The notes under the pieces: model-generated
Databases searched by the model: none
Seen by the model: the letters and a program-made list of their open reading frames with translations, nothing else
Told to the model about the DNA's origin: nothing
Assembly (NCBI GenBank): GCA_964624235.1
Contig: CAZUXY010000068.1
Span: 1 to 22,071 of the forward strand
DNA: 22,071 bases
Direction of reading: 5' to 3'
DNA from: CAZUXY01 sp964624235
GTDB lineage: Bacteria > Spirochaetota > UBA4802 > UBA5368
Position numbers and translations under genes: made by a program
In this document: in pieces, positions 8,690 through 16,309 of the stretch
How positions within the stretch are numbered: position 1 is the first letter of the stretch
Layout: every line of letters begins with the position of its first letter

Positions 8690-8717
8690 GTTATAAGCGT
8701 ACGCCGGCCCCCGTCAA
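8690..8717 (-). promoter_or_regulatory. Candidate promoter of the thiD-thi4 operon
   Basis: On the minus strand, TTGACG (8717-8712) and TATAAC (8695-8690) are 16 nt apart, about 65 nt upstream of the aptamer. The -35 box overlaps the stop codon of rmuC, which is transcribed in the same direction, so rmuC read-through could also enter the riboswitch leader. Confidence 0.5.
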
Positions 8718-10000
8718 GAGGATTTTTTTCCGTTGTCGTCGGTTTCCTCTTCTTCAATCAGGCCGGGCATGCGCGTGGAGGGAAGCTCCTGGACTTTCTT
8801 CAGCTTCTTTTCAATGGTGCGTGACTTGCGCGCGGCGTCCTCGATGGTGGCGCCGGCCTCCTGTATCTTCTGATGTGTCTTTTCCAGCAGGTCGCCGAAC
8901 CGGCCGAATTCGGTCTTCACGGCCCCCAGGAGCGCCCAGACCTCGCTGGAACGCCTTTCTATGGCCAGCGTTCTGAATCCCATCTGGAGGCTGTTGAGCA
9001 GCGCGGCCAGTGTCGTGGGTCCCGCCGCCACCACCCGGAATTCCCGCTGCAGGTGCTCGGTAAGTCCCGGCCTGCGTATGACCTCGGCGTACAGCCCTTC
9101 CGTGGGAAGGTACATTACGGCGAAATCCGTGGTCTCGGGCGGGCTCAGGTACTTGTCCCGTATGTCTTTGGCGGAATTCTTAATGCGCGTTTCCAGTCCC
9201 CTGGCAGCCTCATCGGCGGCCTTCTGGTCGCCTCGCTCCTGCGCGTCCAGAAGGCGCTGGTAGTCTTCCTGGGGGAATTTGGCGTCGATGGGCAGCCACA
9301 CCGTGTCCCTTTCGGAACCGTCCCGGCCGGGCAGCCTGATCGCGAACTCCACCCGTTCACGGCTCCCCTTCTGCGTCGCGACGTTCGCGGCGTACTGTTC
9401 GGCGGTGAGTATCTGTTCCAGCAGGCTGCCCAGCTGTATCTCGCCCCATGTGCCCCTGGATTTCACGTTGGTGAGCACCTTCTTTAAATCGCCCACGTCA
9501 GACGCCAGCACCTGCATCTCGCCCAGGCCCCGATAGACCATCTCCAGACGGTCGCTCACCATCTTGAACGATTCTCCCAGCCGTTTCTCCAGGGTCGACT
9601 GCAGCTTCTCGTCCACCACCGCCCGCATCTGGTCCAGTTTTTTGCTGTTGTCGTCCTGTAAAAGTTTGAGCCGTTCTTCCACGGTGGCGCGCATTCTCTC
9701 AAGACGGGACTCGTTCGTCTGGCTCAACTGGTTCAGCTGGCGGATGATGGAGTCGCCGAAGTTCTTGAGGGAGGCCGCCGATTCCTCGCGACCCTGCTTC
9801 GCGGTCTGGATGAACTCGCCGCGGTTACGGGACATCTCTTCGCGCAGGGAGTGCTCGAAACGCTCCAGCATTTTCTCGAGCAGCACGAGCCGCTGTTCAA
9901 TCTGGGGCGCGCCTTCCCTGGGTTTCCTGAGGACCAGCACCATCAATAAACCGATCGTTATGAGAAAAAAGGCCAGGGCTGCAATAACAAGGTACTCCAT
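8714..10000 (-). CDS. rmuC: DNA recombination protein RmuC
   Basis: A 428-residue RmuC family protein. An N-terminal membrane anchor (about residues 3-25) is followed by a long coiled coil (about 35-150) with repeated blocks such as RLERMRATVEERLKLLQ and KLDQMRAVVDEKLQSTL, then the RmuC nuclease-like domain (about 160-400). That domain shows the family features SRGTWGEIQLGSLLEQIL, LPIDAKFPQEDYQRLLDA and VMYLPTEGLYAEV. RmuC limits DNA inversion and rearrangement at short repeats in E. coli; its biochemical activity is not well defined. The start at 10000 has AAGGAG about 10 nt upstream. No partner gene is adjacent. Confidence 0.94.
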   Translation of the reverse strand: MEYLVIAALAFFLITIGLLMVLVLRKPREGAPQIEQRLVLLEKMLERFEHSLREEMSRNRGEFIQTAKQGREESAASLKNFGDSIIRQLNQLSQTNESRLERMRATVEERLKLLQDDNSKKLDQMRAVVDEKLQSTLEKRLGESFKMVSDRLEMVYRGLGEMQVLASDVGDLKKVLTNVKSRGTWGEIQLGSLLEQILTAEQYAANVATQKGSRERVEFAIRLPGRDGSERDTVWLPIDAKFPQEDYQRLLDAQERGDQKAADEAARGLETRIKNSAKDIRDKYLSPPETTDFAVMYLPTEGLYAEVIRRPGLTEHLQREFRVVAAGPTTLAALLNSLQMGFRTLAIERRSSEVWALLGAVKTEFGRFGDLLEKTHQKIQEAGATIEDAARKSRTIEKKLKKVQELPSTRMPGLIEEEETDDNGKKSS

Positions 10001-10083
10001 GTGACTTATTCTCCTTAACTTCGTTCCTTACGGCCGAAAGCGCCGCCAAGTCGCCGATCCGCGCCGTCCGCGGGCGCATTCCC

Positions 10084-10135
10084 GTTCGGGGTGACTTCAC
10101 ATTGCATACATACTATGATACGGGTTCGGGGTGAC
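10084..10135. repeat. Short direct repeat upstream of rmuC
   Basis: GTTCGGGGTGAC occurs at 10084-10095 and again at 10124-10135, 40 bp apart, in the 223-bp gap between rmuC and the FAD oxidoreductase. It could be a regulator half-site pair or debris; nothing else is recognisable in the gap. Confidence 0.35.
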
Positions 10136-10223
10136 GTGGATTAAATAAAAACCGCGCCTGGATAAAATATTATGTCCCCTGGGAAATGTACAGCAGAAAA
10201 CCGCTACCGGTGGGCCCGGCCGT

Positions 10224-11267
10224 TCACCTGAACCACCGCACCGGCTCTTTTACGGCGCCCGCAAGCTCCGGCCTGCGCCAGCAGTCGAAACGCGCCTTGA
10301 GGATACCCAGCCTCAGCAGCTGTTTGTTGAAGGGAAGGTTGTCCAGTTTTTCCTTGCGCGCCAGCTTGCGTGTGAACGAACGGGTGAATCCATTGAAGTC
10401 CGCCTCCGCCCTTGCCCGGTCCAGGTGCGCCAGCGCGGCAACCCTGCCCGACAACAGGGCGCCGACTATGCCGTATCCCCAGAAGGGCTCGATCATGCCA
10501 CAGAGGGTCCCGGCGAGGATCTTGCCGTTCCAGTACAGTTTCGTCTCCCTGGGAAAATAACCCAGGAAGGGGCGCCAGTTGTCGAACTCCAGGTCGCGGG
10601 TTTTTTTCAGCGCTTTTTTGAACTTTTCAAGGTCGGCGGTCCCGAGGGGTTTCCGGGAGAAAAGCAGCGCGTAGGTCAGACCGTTGGCGACCGACACATA
10701 GCCATAGTCGACGCTGAAGCTCCCCAGGTACACGTCGGTTACGGACCTTCCGGATTCGGAGGGGCGCGCCGCCATGTACCCATAGGTGCGCAGGTAATCG
10801 ACCCCCACCATTTCGTACATCTCTTTGTAGAGCCCCGTCGAGATGATGCTACCCGGCGGCGCTTCGGTAAGCTCTTCCACACCCGCGTTTCTGCCGAACA
10901 CGAACCGTACGCCCTCTTGCACCGCGATGGAGTACAGTTTCGTGTCTATGGAGCTTTTACGCGCGCCGCGCTCCACGCTGTAGGATTTCAGGTTCTTCAC
11001 GTAGGGGGGAAGCACCAGCCGCCGGTCGTTGTACCACCATGCGGGATGTTCCTCTGTTTCGATGAAACACTCGGAAAGGTCGATGCCTGTGTATTCCCAG
11101 GTCTCCGCCGGCTGCAGGGGCGTGGTATGCACCGAGGGATGGACCTCTCCCGATCCGCCTATGCCTTTTTCGCGATCGTACACGGTTACCGCGTACCCCG
11201 CCCTCGCCAGGTTTATCGCCGCCGTCATGCCGGCAAGCCCGGCGCCGTACACCGCTGTGTGCTTCAT
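10224..11267 (-). CDS. FAD-dependent oxidoreductase, geranylgeranyl-reductase-like
   Basis: A 347-residue flavoprotein-type enzyme. The N-terminus MKHTAVYGAGLAGMTAAINLA contains the GxGxxG dinucleotide fold (residues 8-13) followed by the acidic end of beta2 (VYDRE). The region GKILAGTLCGMIEPFWGYGIVGALLSGR matches the second FAD-contact motif seen in geranylgeranyl-reductase and halogenase-like monooxygenases. The length is within range for that group. The start at 11267 has a strong GGAGGGG Shine-Dalgarno. Its neighbours are the YlbF gene upstream (86 bp) and rmuC downstream, and neither points to a substrate. Polyprenyl or lipid reduction is possible but unproven. It differs from the ordinary Thi4 flavoprotein-like fold also present in the window. 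Confidence 0.75.
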   Translation of the reverse strand: MKHTAVYGAGLAGMTAAINLARAGYAVTVYDREKGIGGSGEVHPSVHTTPLQPAETWEYTGIDLSECFIETEEHPAWWYNDRRLVLPPYVKNLKSYSVERGARKSSIDTKLYSIAVQEGVRFVFGRNAGVEELTEAPPGSIISTGLYKEMYEMVGVDYLRTYGYMAARPSESGRSVTDVYLGSFSVDYGYVSVANGLTYALLFSRKPLGTADLEKFKKALKKTRDLEFDNWRPFLGYFPRETKLYWNGKILAGTLCGMIEPFWGYGIVGALLSGRVAALAHLDRARAEADFNGFTRSFTRKLARKEKLDNLPFNKQLLRLGILKARFDCWRRPELAGAVKEPVRWFR

Positions 11268-11352
11268 GGGTCCCCTCCGACCGGCAAGGGCGGTATTGCG
11301 AGGGTGGCCCGGTATAACGCGGGGAGGCGCCCGATACCAAAGGCGCCCGGCG

Positions 11353-11742
11353 CTACAGGTCGGTGATGATCTTTCCCCCGCTCCCGGGTTTGATTATGCG
11401 AGACTGGGAGATCGGTTCGCCCTTGGGTTCGTTGATAACCTTCTGGATCTGCATCATCAGGTTCAGAAAATACGTCTGCGTGGCAAGATACTCCTTGATG
11501 AGCTGGCTTTCGGAGATCTTCTCGTTCATCTCTTGCAGTTTCTTTTTCTCTTCGACTTCGATCGCCGCGCCGCTGTGTTCCTTACGGTACATCTCATCGC
11601 TGACCTGGATGTAGTCCTCGAGCAGTTTGCGCGCGTCGGCGTCTTTTTCGAGCTTTTCCGATATCTCTTCGTACCGCTTGTAGAGTTCGGTTCCCTTGAT
11701 CATAAGGCCCAGCTCATTGGCCTTCTGTAAAATTTCTTCCAT
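11353..11742 (-). CDS. YlbF/YmcA family protein
   Basis: A 129-residue, almost wholly helical, charged protein (MEEILQKANELGLMIKGTELYKRYEEI...) matching the Com_YlbF family in length and in its initial helix pattern. In Bacillus, YlbF and YmcA with YaaT form an Fe-S complex affecting RNase Y, competence and sporulation. No cysteine is present here, so the Fe-S role is not supported, and the protein is better described as a small helical family member. AAAGGA lies 7 nt before the ATG. It is probably the first gene of a run with the FAD oxidoreductase. Confidence 0.7.
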   Translation of the reverse strand: MEEILQKANELGLMIKGTELYKRYEEISEKLEKDADARKLLEDYIQVSDEMYRKEHSGAAIEVEEKKKLQEMNEKISESQLIKEYLATQTYFLNLMMQIQKVINEPKGEPISQSRIIKPGSGGKIITDL

Positions 11743-11785
11743 AACAATGTCCTTTCCCTGTGTACGGATACTATTCCTTTAAGGG

Positions 11786-11865
11786 CGCCTTTAAAAATCT
11801 GAATTCAGGGTTCCCTTGTGCCATTCCCCCTCACAGGGCCGGAATTGCAAGGATTTTTAAAGGCG
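11786..11865. repeat. Long imperfect inverted repeat between YlbF gene and acyl-CoA dehydrogenase
   Basis: CGCCTTTAAAAATC (11786-11799) is the perfect reverse complement of GATTTTTAAAGGCG (11852-11865). The 52-nt centre contains further complementary pieces, CCCTTGTG with CACAGGG and GAATTC with GGAATT, so the whole 80 bp can fold into one long hairpin. It could be a structured terminator region or a small palindromic element. Confidence 0.6.
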
Positions 11866-11883
11866 GAAGGACCGTCCTTCCGC
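11856..11883 (-). terminator. Terminator of the acyl-CoA dehydrogenase gene
   Basis: A perfect 9-bp hairpin, GCGGAAGGA/TCCTTCCGC with a 3-nt loop (11863-11883), lies 22 bp beyond the dehydrogenase stop. On the minus strand it is followed by CTTTAAAAATC, a poor U-tract. It overlaps the right arm of the long inverted repeat, so the two folds are mutually exclusive. Confidence 0.5.
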
Positions 11884-11905
11884 CCCGGGTGAAGCCGCCG
11901 CTGCC

Positions 11906-13789
11906 TCAGGCCTTCACGGCGGGTTCGATGAGTTCCCCGAACGACACGTCCTCGATCTCGAGGGCGGCGTAATCGTCGTCCATGATCGATTTCACTTTGG
12001 CTTCCTGCAGGGGAAGTATCTTGGCGATGAAAAATCTCGCCGAGTGCACCTTGCCCGAATAAAACGCGGCTTCCTTGTTCTCATTGACCAGCGCCCTGCG
12101 CTCCTCATCGCTTTTGGCGCCCGCCTTGTCGAAGATCCCGGTGAGTTTTTTGTTCGCGATGGAAAGCTGCCACAGGTGCATCCAGCCCAGCAACGTGTCG
12201 CCCATCACCTCAAGGAACGGGGTCGCGCCCAGGAAGGCCCCCGGTATTTCCATTTTCTGCATCAGCCCCATGAGGTGCTGTGCCGCCTTCAGAAGGTTTT
12301 CCTTCGCGCTCTGTACTATGCCCACGTACTTTTTCAGGGCGCCGTCGGCGGATACTTCCTTGATGGTCTTATCGATCTCGCCCACCAGGTAGCGGAAGAA
12401 TTCACCCTTGGCCATGACGATTTTTCTTCCCACCAGGTCCATGGCCTGAATGCCGTTGGTGCCCTCATAGAGCGAGGTGATCTTGCAGTCCCTGGCGAAC
12501 TGTTCCACCGGGTAATCGCCGCAGAAACCGTAACCGCCGAAGATCTGGATGGCGTGGGCGCATATCTCGTAGGCCCTGTCCGACGAATAGGCCTTGCAGA
12601 CCGGGGTAAGCAGTTCCAGGAAGGCGTTGGCGTATTTGGCCTTCTCGGGGTCGGTCTCGGCGTTTCTCAGGTCCATGCAATAGGCGGCGTAATAGTTGAG
12701 CGCCCTGAGACCCTCCACATATGATTTCATGAGCAGGAGCGTCCTTCTGATGTCGGGATGCCGTATGATGGGGATAAGCTGGGTGGATTTGCCCTTCATG
12801 CGGATATCGGTGCCCTGGAGCCTTTCCTGGGCGTATTTCAGCGCGTTCTGAAAGGCGGTGGAGGCCAGTCCCAGGCTCTGCACGCCCACGTTAAGCCGCT
12901 CCTCGTTCATCATGTGAAACATTATCTCGATGCCCTGGCAGGGATTGCCCAGCAGTTCGCCTATACAGTTGCCGCCGTCGCCGAAAGAGAGCTGGCAGGT
13001 GGCCGATCCTTTTATTCCCATCTTGTGTTCAATGCCGGCGCACACGACGTCATTCGGTTCGGCCAGGGTGCCGTCGTCTTTCACCCTGATCTTGGGAACG
13101 ATGAAAATGGAGATCCCCTTGATCCCGGCCGGGTCGCCCTCGATCCTGGCGAGCACCGGGTGGATGATGTTGGGTTTCGAGTCGTATTCCCCCCCGGTGA
13201 TGAAGATCTTCTGGCCCGAGATTTTATAATGCGTGTCGTCTATCTTGACGGCCTTGGTGGCCACGTGGGCAAGGTCGCTGCCCGCGCCGGGCTCGGTGAG
13301 GCCCATGGTGCCCCCCCATTCGAAGGAATAGAGTTTGCCCAGGTATTTTTCTTTCTGTGCCGCCGTGCCGTAGAGTTCTATGAGTTTGCCCGCCCCGTGG
13401 GCCAGGCCGGGATAGAGATTAAGGGCGGTGTTGGCGGCGTGGAACATCTCGTTGCAGGCGGTGTACACCACCATGGGCAGGCCCTGCCCACCCACTTCGG
13501 CGTCATCGGCCGCCGACACCCATCCGGCCTCGCCGAAGTCTTTAAGCGGTTTGTGGAACGATTCGGGCAGATACACCCTGCTGTTTTCCCAGCGGGCGCC
13601 GATCTTGTCGCCTTCCTGGTTGATGGGCGCCATGTCGTTTTCGGCGAATTTCAGCCCCTGTTCGATGATCATATCGAACTCGTCTCTGGAGAAATAGCTG
13701 AATTTGTCTTTGGCGGTAAGCTGGAGCACATCGAACTGCTCGTACAGTACGAAATCAATATCGCGTTTCTCTACTAGTAAACTGGCCAT
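11906..13789 (-). CDS. Acyl-CoA dehydrogenase with C-terminal extension
   Basis: A 627-residue FAD enzyme of the long acyl-CoA dehydrogenase group, which carries an extra helical C-terminal domain beyond the usual 380-residue core. It oxidises acyl-CoA to 2-enoyl-CoA and passes electrons to ETF. Visible signatures: GLTEPGAGSDLA (163-174, FAD/substrate), ISGQKIFITGG (190-200), HMMNEERLNVGVQSLG (292-307), IFGGYGFCGDYPVEQ (416-430) and YEGTNGIQ with the likely catalytic base Glu442. The start at 13789 has AGGAGGG immediately upstream. Chain-length specificity cannot be read from sequence. EtfBA, the expected electron acceptor, lies about 2.5 kb away on the same strand as a separate unit. Confidence 0.92.
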   Translation of the reverse strand: MASLLVEKRDIDFVLYEQFDVLQLTAKDKFSYFSRDEFDMIIEQGLKFAENDMAPINQEGDKIGARWENSRVYLPESFHKPLKDFGEAGWVSAADDAEVGGQGLPMVVYTACNEMFHAANTALNLYPGLAHGAGKLIELYGTAAQKEKYLGKLYSFEWGGTMGLTEPGAGSDLAHVATKAVKIDDTHYKISGQKIFITGGEYDSKPNIIHPVLARIEGDPAGIKGISIFIVPKIRVKDDGTLAEPNDVVCAGIEHKMGIKGSATCQLSFGDGGNCIGELLGNPCQGIEIMFHMMNEERLNVGVQSLGLASTAFQNALKYAQERLQGTDIRMKGKSTQLIPIIRHPDIRRTLLLMKSYVEGLRALNYYAAYCMDLRNAETDPEKAKYANAFLELLTPVCKAYSSDRAYEICAHAIQIFGGYGFCGDYPVEQFARDCKITSLYEGTNGIQAMDLVGRKIVMAKGEFFRYLVGEIDKTIKEVSADGALKKYVGIVQSAKENLLKAAQHLMGLMQKMEIPGAFLGATPFLEVMGDTLLGWMHLWQLSIANKKLTGIFDKAGAKSDEERRALVNENKEAAFYSGKVHSARFFIAKILPLQEAKVKSIMDDDYAALEIEDVSFGELIEPAVKA

Positions 13790-14099
13790 GGAACCCTCCT
13801 GTAGTTATATGAAAACACGTGTATATGCAAGGTAAGGTCATGCGCTGCTTGGCGCCATTTTCGTGCGGGTGTTATCTTTTGCAAGTACATTTTGCGCTAC
13901 TGTAGTATTACATTGTGTATGCGTGTGTTGAGTACGGTTTTTACCCGGACGTGGCGCGCCTCTGTTCAAGAACACAACCAACAACCTCCATTCCACGGCC
14001 GCATCGGGACCCTCCGCCGGGCACGTGAAAAAAATTATATTGACAGGGGAGCGATTAGGCCGTCCTCTTGAAGCTTATCCGCTATGAGGAGCCGGCGCC
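13790..14099. promoter_or_regulatory. Divergent intergenic region, acyl-CoA dehydrogenase / bactofilin
   Basis: The 310-bp gap between divergent genes must hold both promoters. Toward the bactofilin, TTGACA is visible at 14040-14045 but without a good -10. Toward the dehydrogenase, the minus strand reads TTGCAT then ATAACT around 13830-13806, a weak and rather close candidate. A palindrome TGTA-N4-TACA at 13901-13912 could be an operator. I see no gene or RNA here. Confidence 0.4.
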
Positions 14100-14453
14100 A
14101 TGAATGAAATCAAAGAAATCGTCGAGGACGAGAACAAGATCGGCACCGTAATCGCCGACGATATACAGTTCCGGGGCAACCTGGTGTTCAAGAATTCCCT
14201 CAAGATCAAGGGGTTTTTCGAGGGGAAAATAGAGACCAAGGGCCACCTGATCATCGGCCCCGAATCCACCGTCAGCGCCGATGTCAAAGCGGGCCTGGTG
14301 TCGGTGAGCGGGAGGATCAACGGCAAGATCAGGGCCTCCCAGAGAATAGAACTCTACAGCAAAAGCGTCACCAGCTGCGACCTGGTGACCCCCGAGCTGT
14401 ATATAGAAAAAGGTTCCCTCTTCAACGGGACCTGCATAATGAACGAAAAATAA
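14100..14453 (+). CDS. Bactofilin
   Basis: A 117-residue bactofilin (DUF583), a right-handed beta-helix protein that polymerises without nucleotides into filaments used for cell shape, stalk or motility organisation. The periodic hydrophobic/glycine pattern is clear: GTVIADDIQFRGNLVFKNSL, IKGFFEGKIETKGHLIIG, STVSADVKAGLVSVSGRING, with a short charged N-tail and a TPELYIEKGSLFNG end. The length is normal for a minimal bactofilin. The start has GAGGAG 8 nt upstream. It is followed after 21 bp by an outer-membrane protein, so a cell-envelope role is plausible. No M23 peptidase, its frequent partner, is adjacent. Confidence 0.92.
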   Translation: MNEIKEIVEDENKIGTVIADDIQFRGNLVFKNSLKIKGFFEGKIETKGHLIIGPESTVSADVKAGLVSVSGRINGKIRASQRIELYSKSVTSCDLVTPELYIEKGSLFNGTCIMNEK

Positions 14454-14474
14454 CACCGAAGGCGCCCTCCCGCG

Positions 14475-15119
14475 ATGAAGGAACTATCCCCACGCTTCCT
14501 GAATCTTTGCGCCATACTGCTCATCGCCCTGCTCTGCGGCACCCACACCGCCGCGGCCGACTCCCCCTCCGCTCCACGGGTTTCCCTGGGTATAGCCGGC
14601 ACGTACGGCGTAAGCGACGTGTACGACCCGGCCGGCGGCGCCGGCGACCTCGAAGAGGCCCGTTTTGCCGGCGGCGGCATCATTATCGAGCACCTGTGGT
14701 CCGGGCGCCTTGGCATACACACGGGGCTCTGGTACACCCGCAGCACCTATACCTACGAGGAAAACATGAAGGCCCGGGGGAACGCGATCAACCTGCCCTT
14801 CTACTGTCTGTTATCGTTCAGGGGAAGCAGGCTGGCGCTGGAACTCATGGCGGGTTTCAAATTCATGTATTTGTTTGATATAGAGTATACCAACAGAAAC
14901 ACCGGGTCCACCATCGACGTCACCAACTTCGTCAATTACGAGCAGGTCACCGTCGACGGAGGGTTCAGCGTGAAGTTCGCCCTCACCAGGTTTGTCGACG
15001 TGTTCGTGTCGCTGATCGGCGAGTTCGCCCTCACCTCTTTTTCCAACATGTCGGCGGGCGGGTACGACCGGCTGTACGGCGCGGGTGTACAGAGCGGCGT
15101 GCTCTTCAGGACTTTCTGA
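14475..15119 (+). CDS. Outer-membrane beta-barrel protein
   Basis: A 214-residue secreted protein. Residues 1-28 form a signal peptide (hydrophobic LCAILLIALLCGTHTAAA, cleavage likely after AAA). The mature part is a series of alternating amphipathic strands such as VSLGIAGTYGVSDVY, LGIHTGLWYTRSTYTYEE, LALELMAGFKFMYLF, VDGGFSVKFALTRFVDVFVSLIG and a C-terminal phenylalanine (GVLFRTF), the typical beta-barrel end signal. It resembles porin-family or OmpA-like small barrels of 8-10 strands. No specific function can be named. It follows the bactofilin by 21 bp, so the two may be cotranscribed. Confidence 0.8.
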   Translation: MKELSPRFLNLCAILLIALLCGTHTAAADSPSAPRVSLGIAGTYGVSDVYDPAGGAGDLEEARFAGGGIIIEHLWSGRLGIHTGLWYTRSTYTYEENMKARGNAINLPFYCLLSFRGSRLALELMAGFKFMYLFDIEYTNRNTGSTIDVTNFVNYEQVTVDGGFSVKFALTRFVDVFVSLIGEFALTSFSNMSAGGYDRLYGAGVQSGVLFRTF

Positions 15120-15152
15120 TACGGGGAAGTGTTTTACCGGCGCGTACGGACG

Positions 15153-16130
15153 CTAAAGCGTTGCGGCCTCCCGGTGATAGCGCGACTCCCTTTCATGCAC
15201 CTGGGCGAGTAATATTTCTATCCTTGCGGCATCGAATTCATCATTCTCCGATTCATCCCTGAGGCCGGCGGCGAGGTCCCTCCATGCCATGCCGGCGGCC
15301 AGCATCAGCGACGGTAGGCCGAGCTCGCCTATCCGCGGAATGGAGGCCGACGCTTCCGCGAGGAAATCTGCATACATCAGGCGGAACCCTCCTCCCCCCG
15401 TGCCCCGCTTCTCTATGATCTGTGAAGCGAAACGCGCGGTCCACTTCCAGTCGGGAAAGCGCTTCCAGCCGTCCAGCTCGCGCCGCCAGCGCTCCAGGGC
15501 CGCAAGTCCCCGCGGGCCGTCGGAGGGGAGCGAGAGCGCCGCGCTGTTGTCCCTGATCGCCTGTACCACCACGGGTTTCATGTCGCCGGGCGCGTCGATG
15601 GGACCGGGCGCGTACATGTTTCCCCTGATGTCGAAAAAACCCATTTTATAATAGCGGGCCCGCCGCATGTCTTCGAAGGGGACCTCAATCGGGTCGGGAC
15701 GTTCGGTGTCGGTGATGATGAAGACCCGCCGTGCCTCATCGTATCCCCACACAACGACCGCATGCCCGGGAAAGTGGGCGCTTTTGTCGAAATGCGGCAG
15801 GTAGTATATGTCGGTCTGTATCAGCACCGGGGCGCCCCCGTCCAGCGCGGCGCACAGGGCCGTCTCGCTTTCCGCCGGGTCTTCAAAGCGCCGCCAGCGG
15901 AAGGGCCGGCCTATGCGCTCGAAGAACTGCGTCTCGATATCGGCCGACCGCACGTGCACCAGCCGGCCGGGCGACTGACCGCCCGTATCGATATACCAGA
16001 TGCCCAGGCCGCACCCGATCCCGAAACAGTACGCTTCGCTCCAGCCGATGCCCTGAAAATTCACCAGGTCGGCCAGGCCGGTACTGGCGCAGTGACGGCC
16101 CGGCGTGTGAGTCACGGGTATCAGCCGCAT
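15153..16130 (-). CDS. BtrH-like protein (BtrH_N domain plus DUF4872-like C-terminus)
   Basis: A 325-residue protein. The N-terminal half matches the BtrH_N fold: RHCASTGLADLVNFQG with Cys14, SEAYCFGIGCGLGIWY, PGHAVVVWGYD with His123, and FIITDTE with Asp141, a C39-peptidase-like Cys/His/Asp set. BtrH itself transfers an acyl chain from a carrier protein in butirosin biosynthesis; most homologs have no known substrate. The C-terminal half is helical and resembles DUF4872. I start at ATG 16130 because the residues before it (open to 16541) are a shadow of etfA. No biosynthetic genes are nearby, so the substrate is unknown. It lies downstream of etfBA but beyond a strong terminator. Confidence 0.75.
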   Translation of the reverse strand: MRLIPVTHTPGRHCASTGLADLVNFQGIGWSEAYCFGIGCGLGIWYIDTGGQSPGRLVHVRSADIETQFFERIGRPFRWRRFEDPAESETALCAALDGGAPVLIQTDIYYLPHFDKSAHFPGHAVVVWGYDEARRVFIITDTERPDPIEVPFEDMRRARYYKMGFFDIRGNMYAPGPIDAPGDMKPVVVQAIRDNSAALSLPSDGPRGLAALERWRRELDGWKRFPDWKWTARFASQIIEKRGTGGGGFRLMYADFLAEASASIPRIGELGLPSLMLAAGMAWRDLAAGLRDESENDEFDAARIEILLAQVHERESRYHREAATL

Positions 16131-16245
16131 ATCATCACCGCCCCGCGTGCACCGCCGCAAACACCTGTCGATAATGGCATGTTCATTCCGCACTCCCGCG
16201 CCAATGGGTGTAATCCGGGGAAAACGCGTTAACCATAACCACAGT

Positions 16246-16277
16246 AAAAAACCCGGTATCCAGAGGATACCGGGTTT
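16246..16277 (-). terminator. Rho-independent terminator of the etfBA operon
   Basis: A perfect 13-bp stem, GGATACCGGGTTT with AAACCCGGTATCC and an AGA loop (16249-16277), is followed on the minus strand by TTTTTT. It starts 33 nt after the etfA stop. Confidence 0.9.
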
Positions 16278-16309
16278 CAATGTTCCGGTCAAGTATGTAA
16301 ACTGTCGCC

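Noticed and set aside
12044..13777. Long plus-strand open frames opposite the acyl-CoA dehydrogenase
   Set aside because: They are antisense shadows of a high-GC gene whose minus-strand product has clear family motifs.
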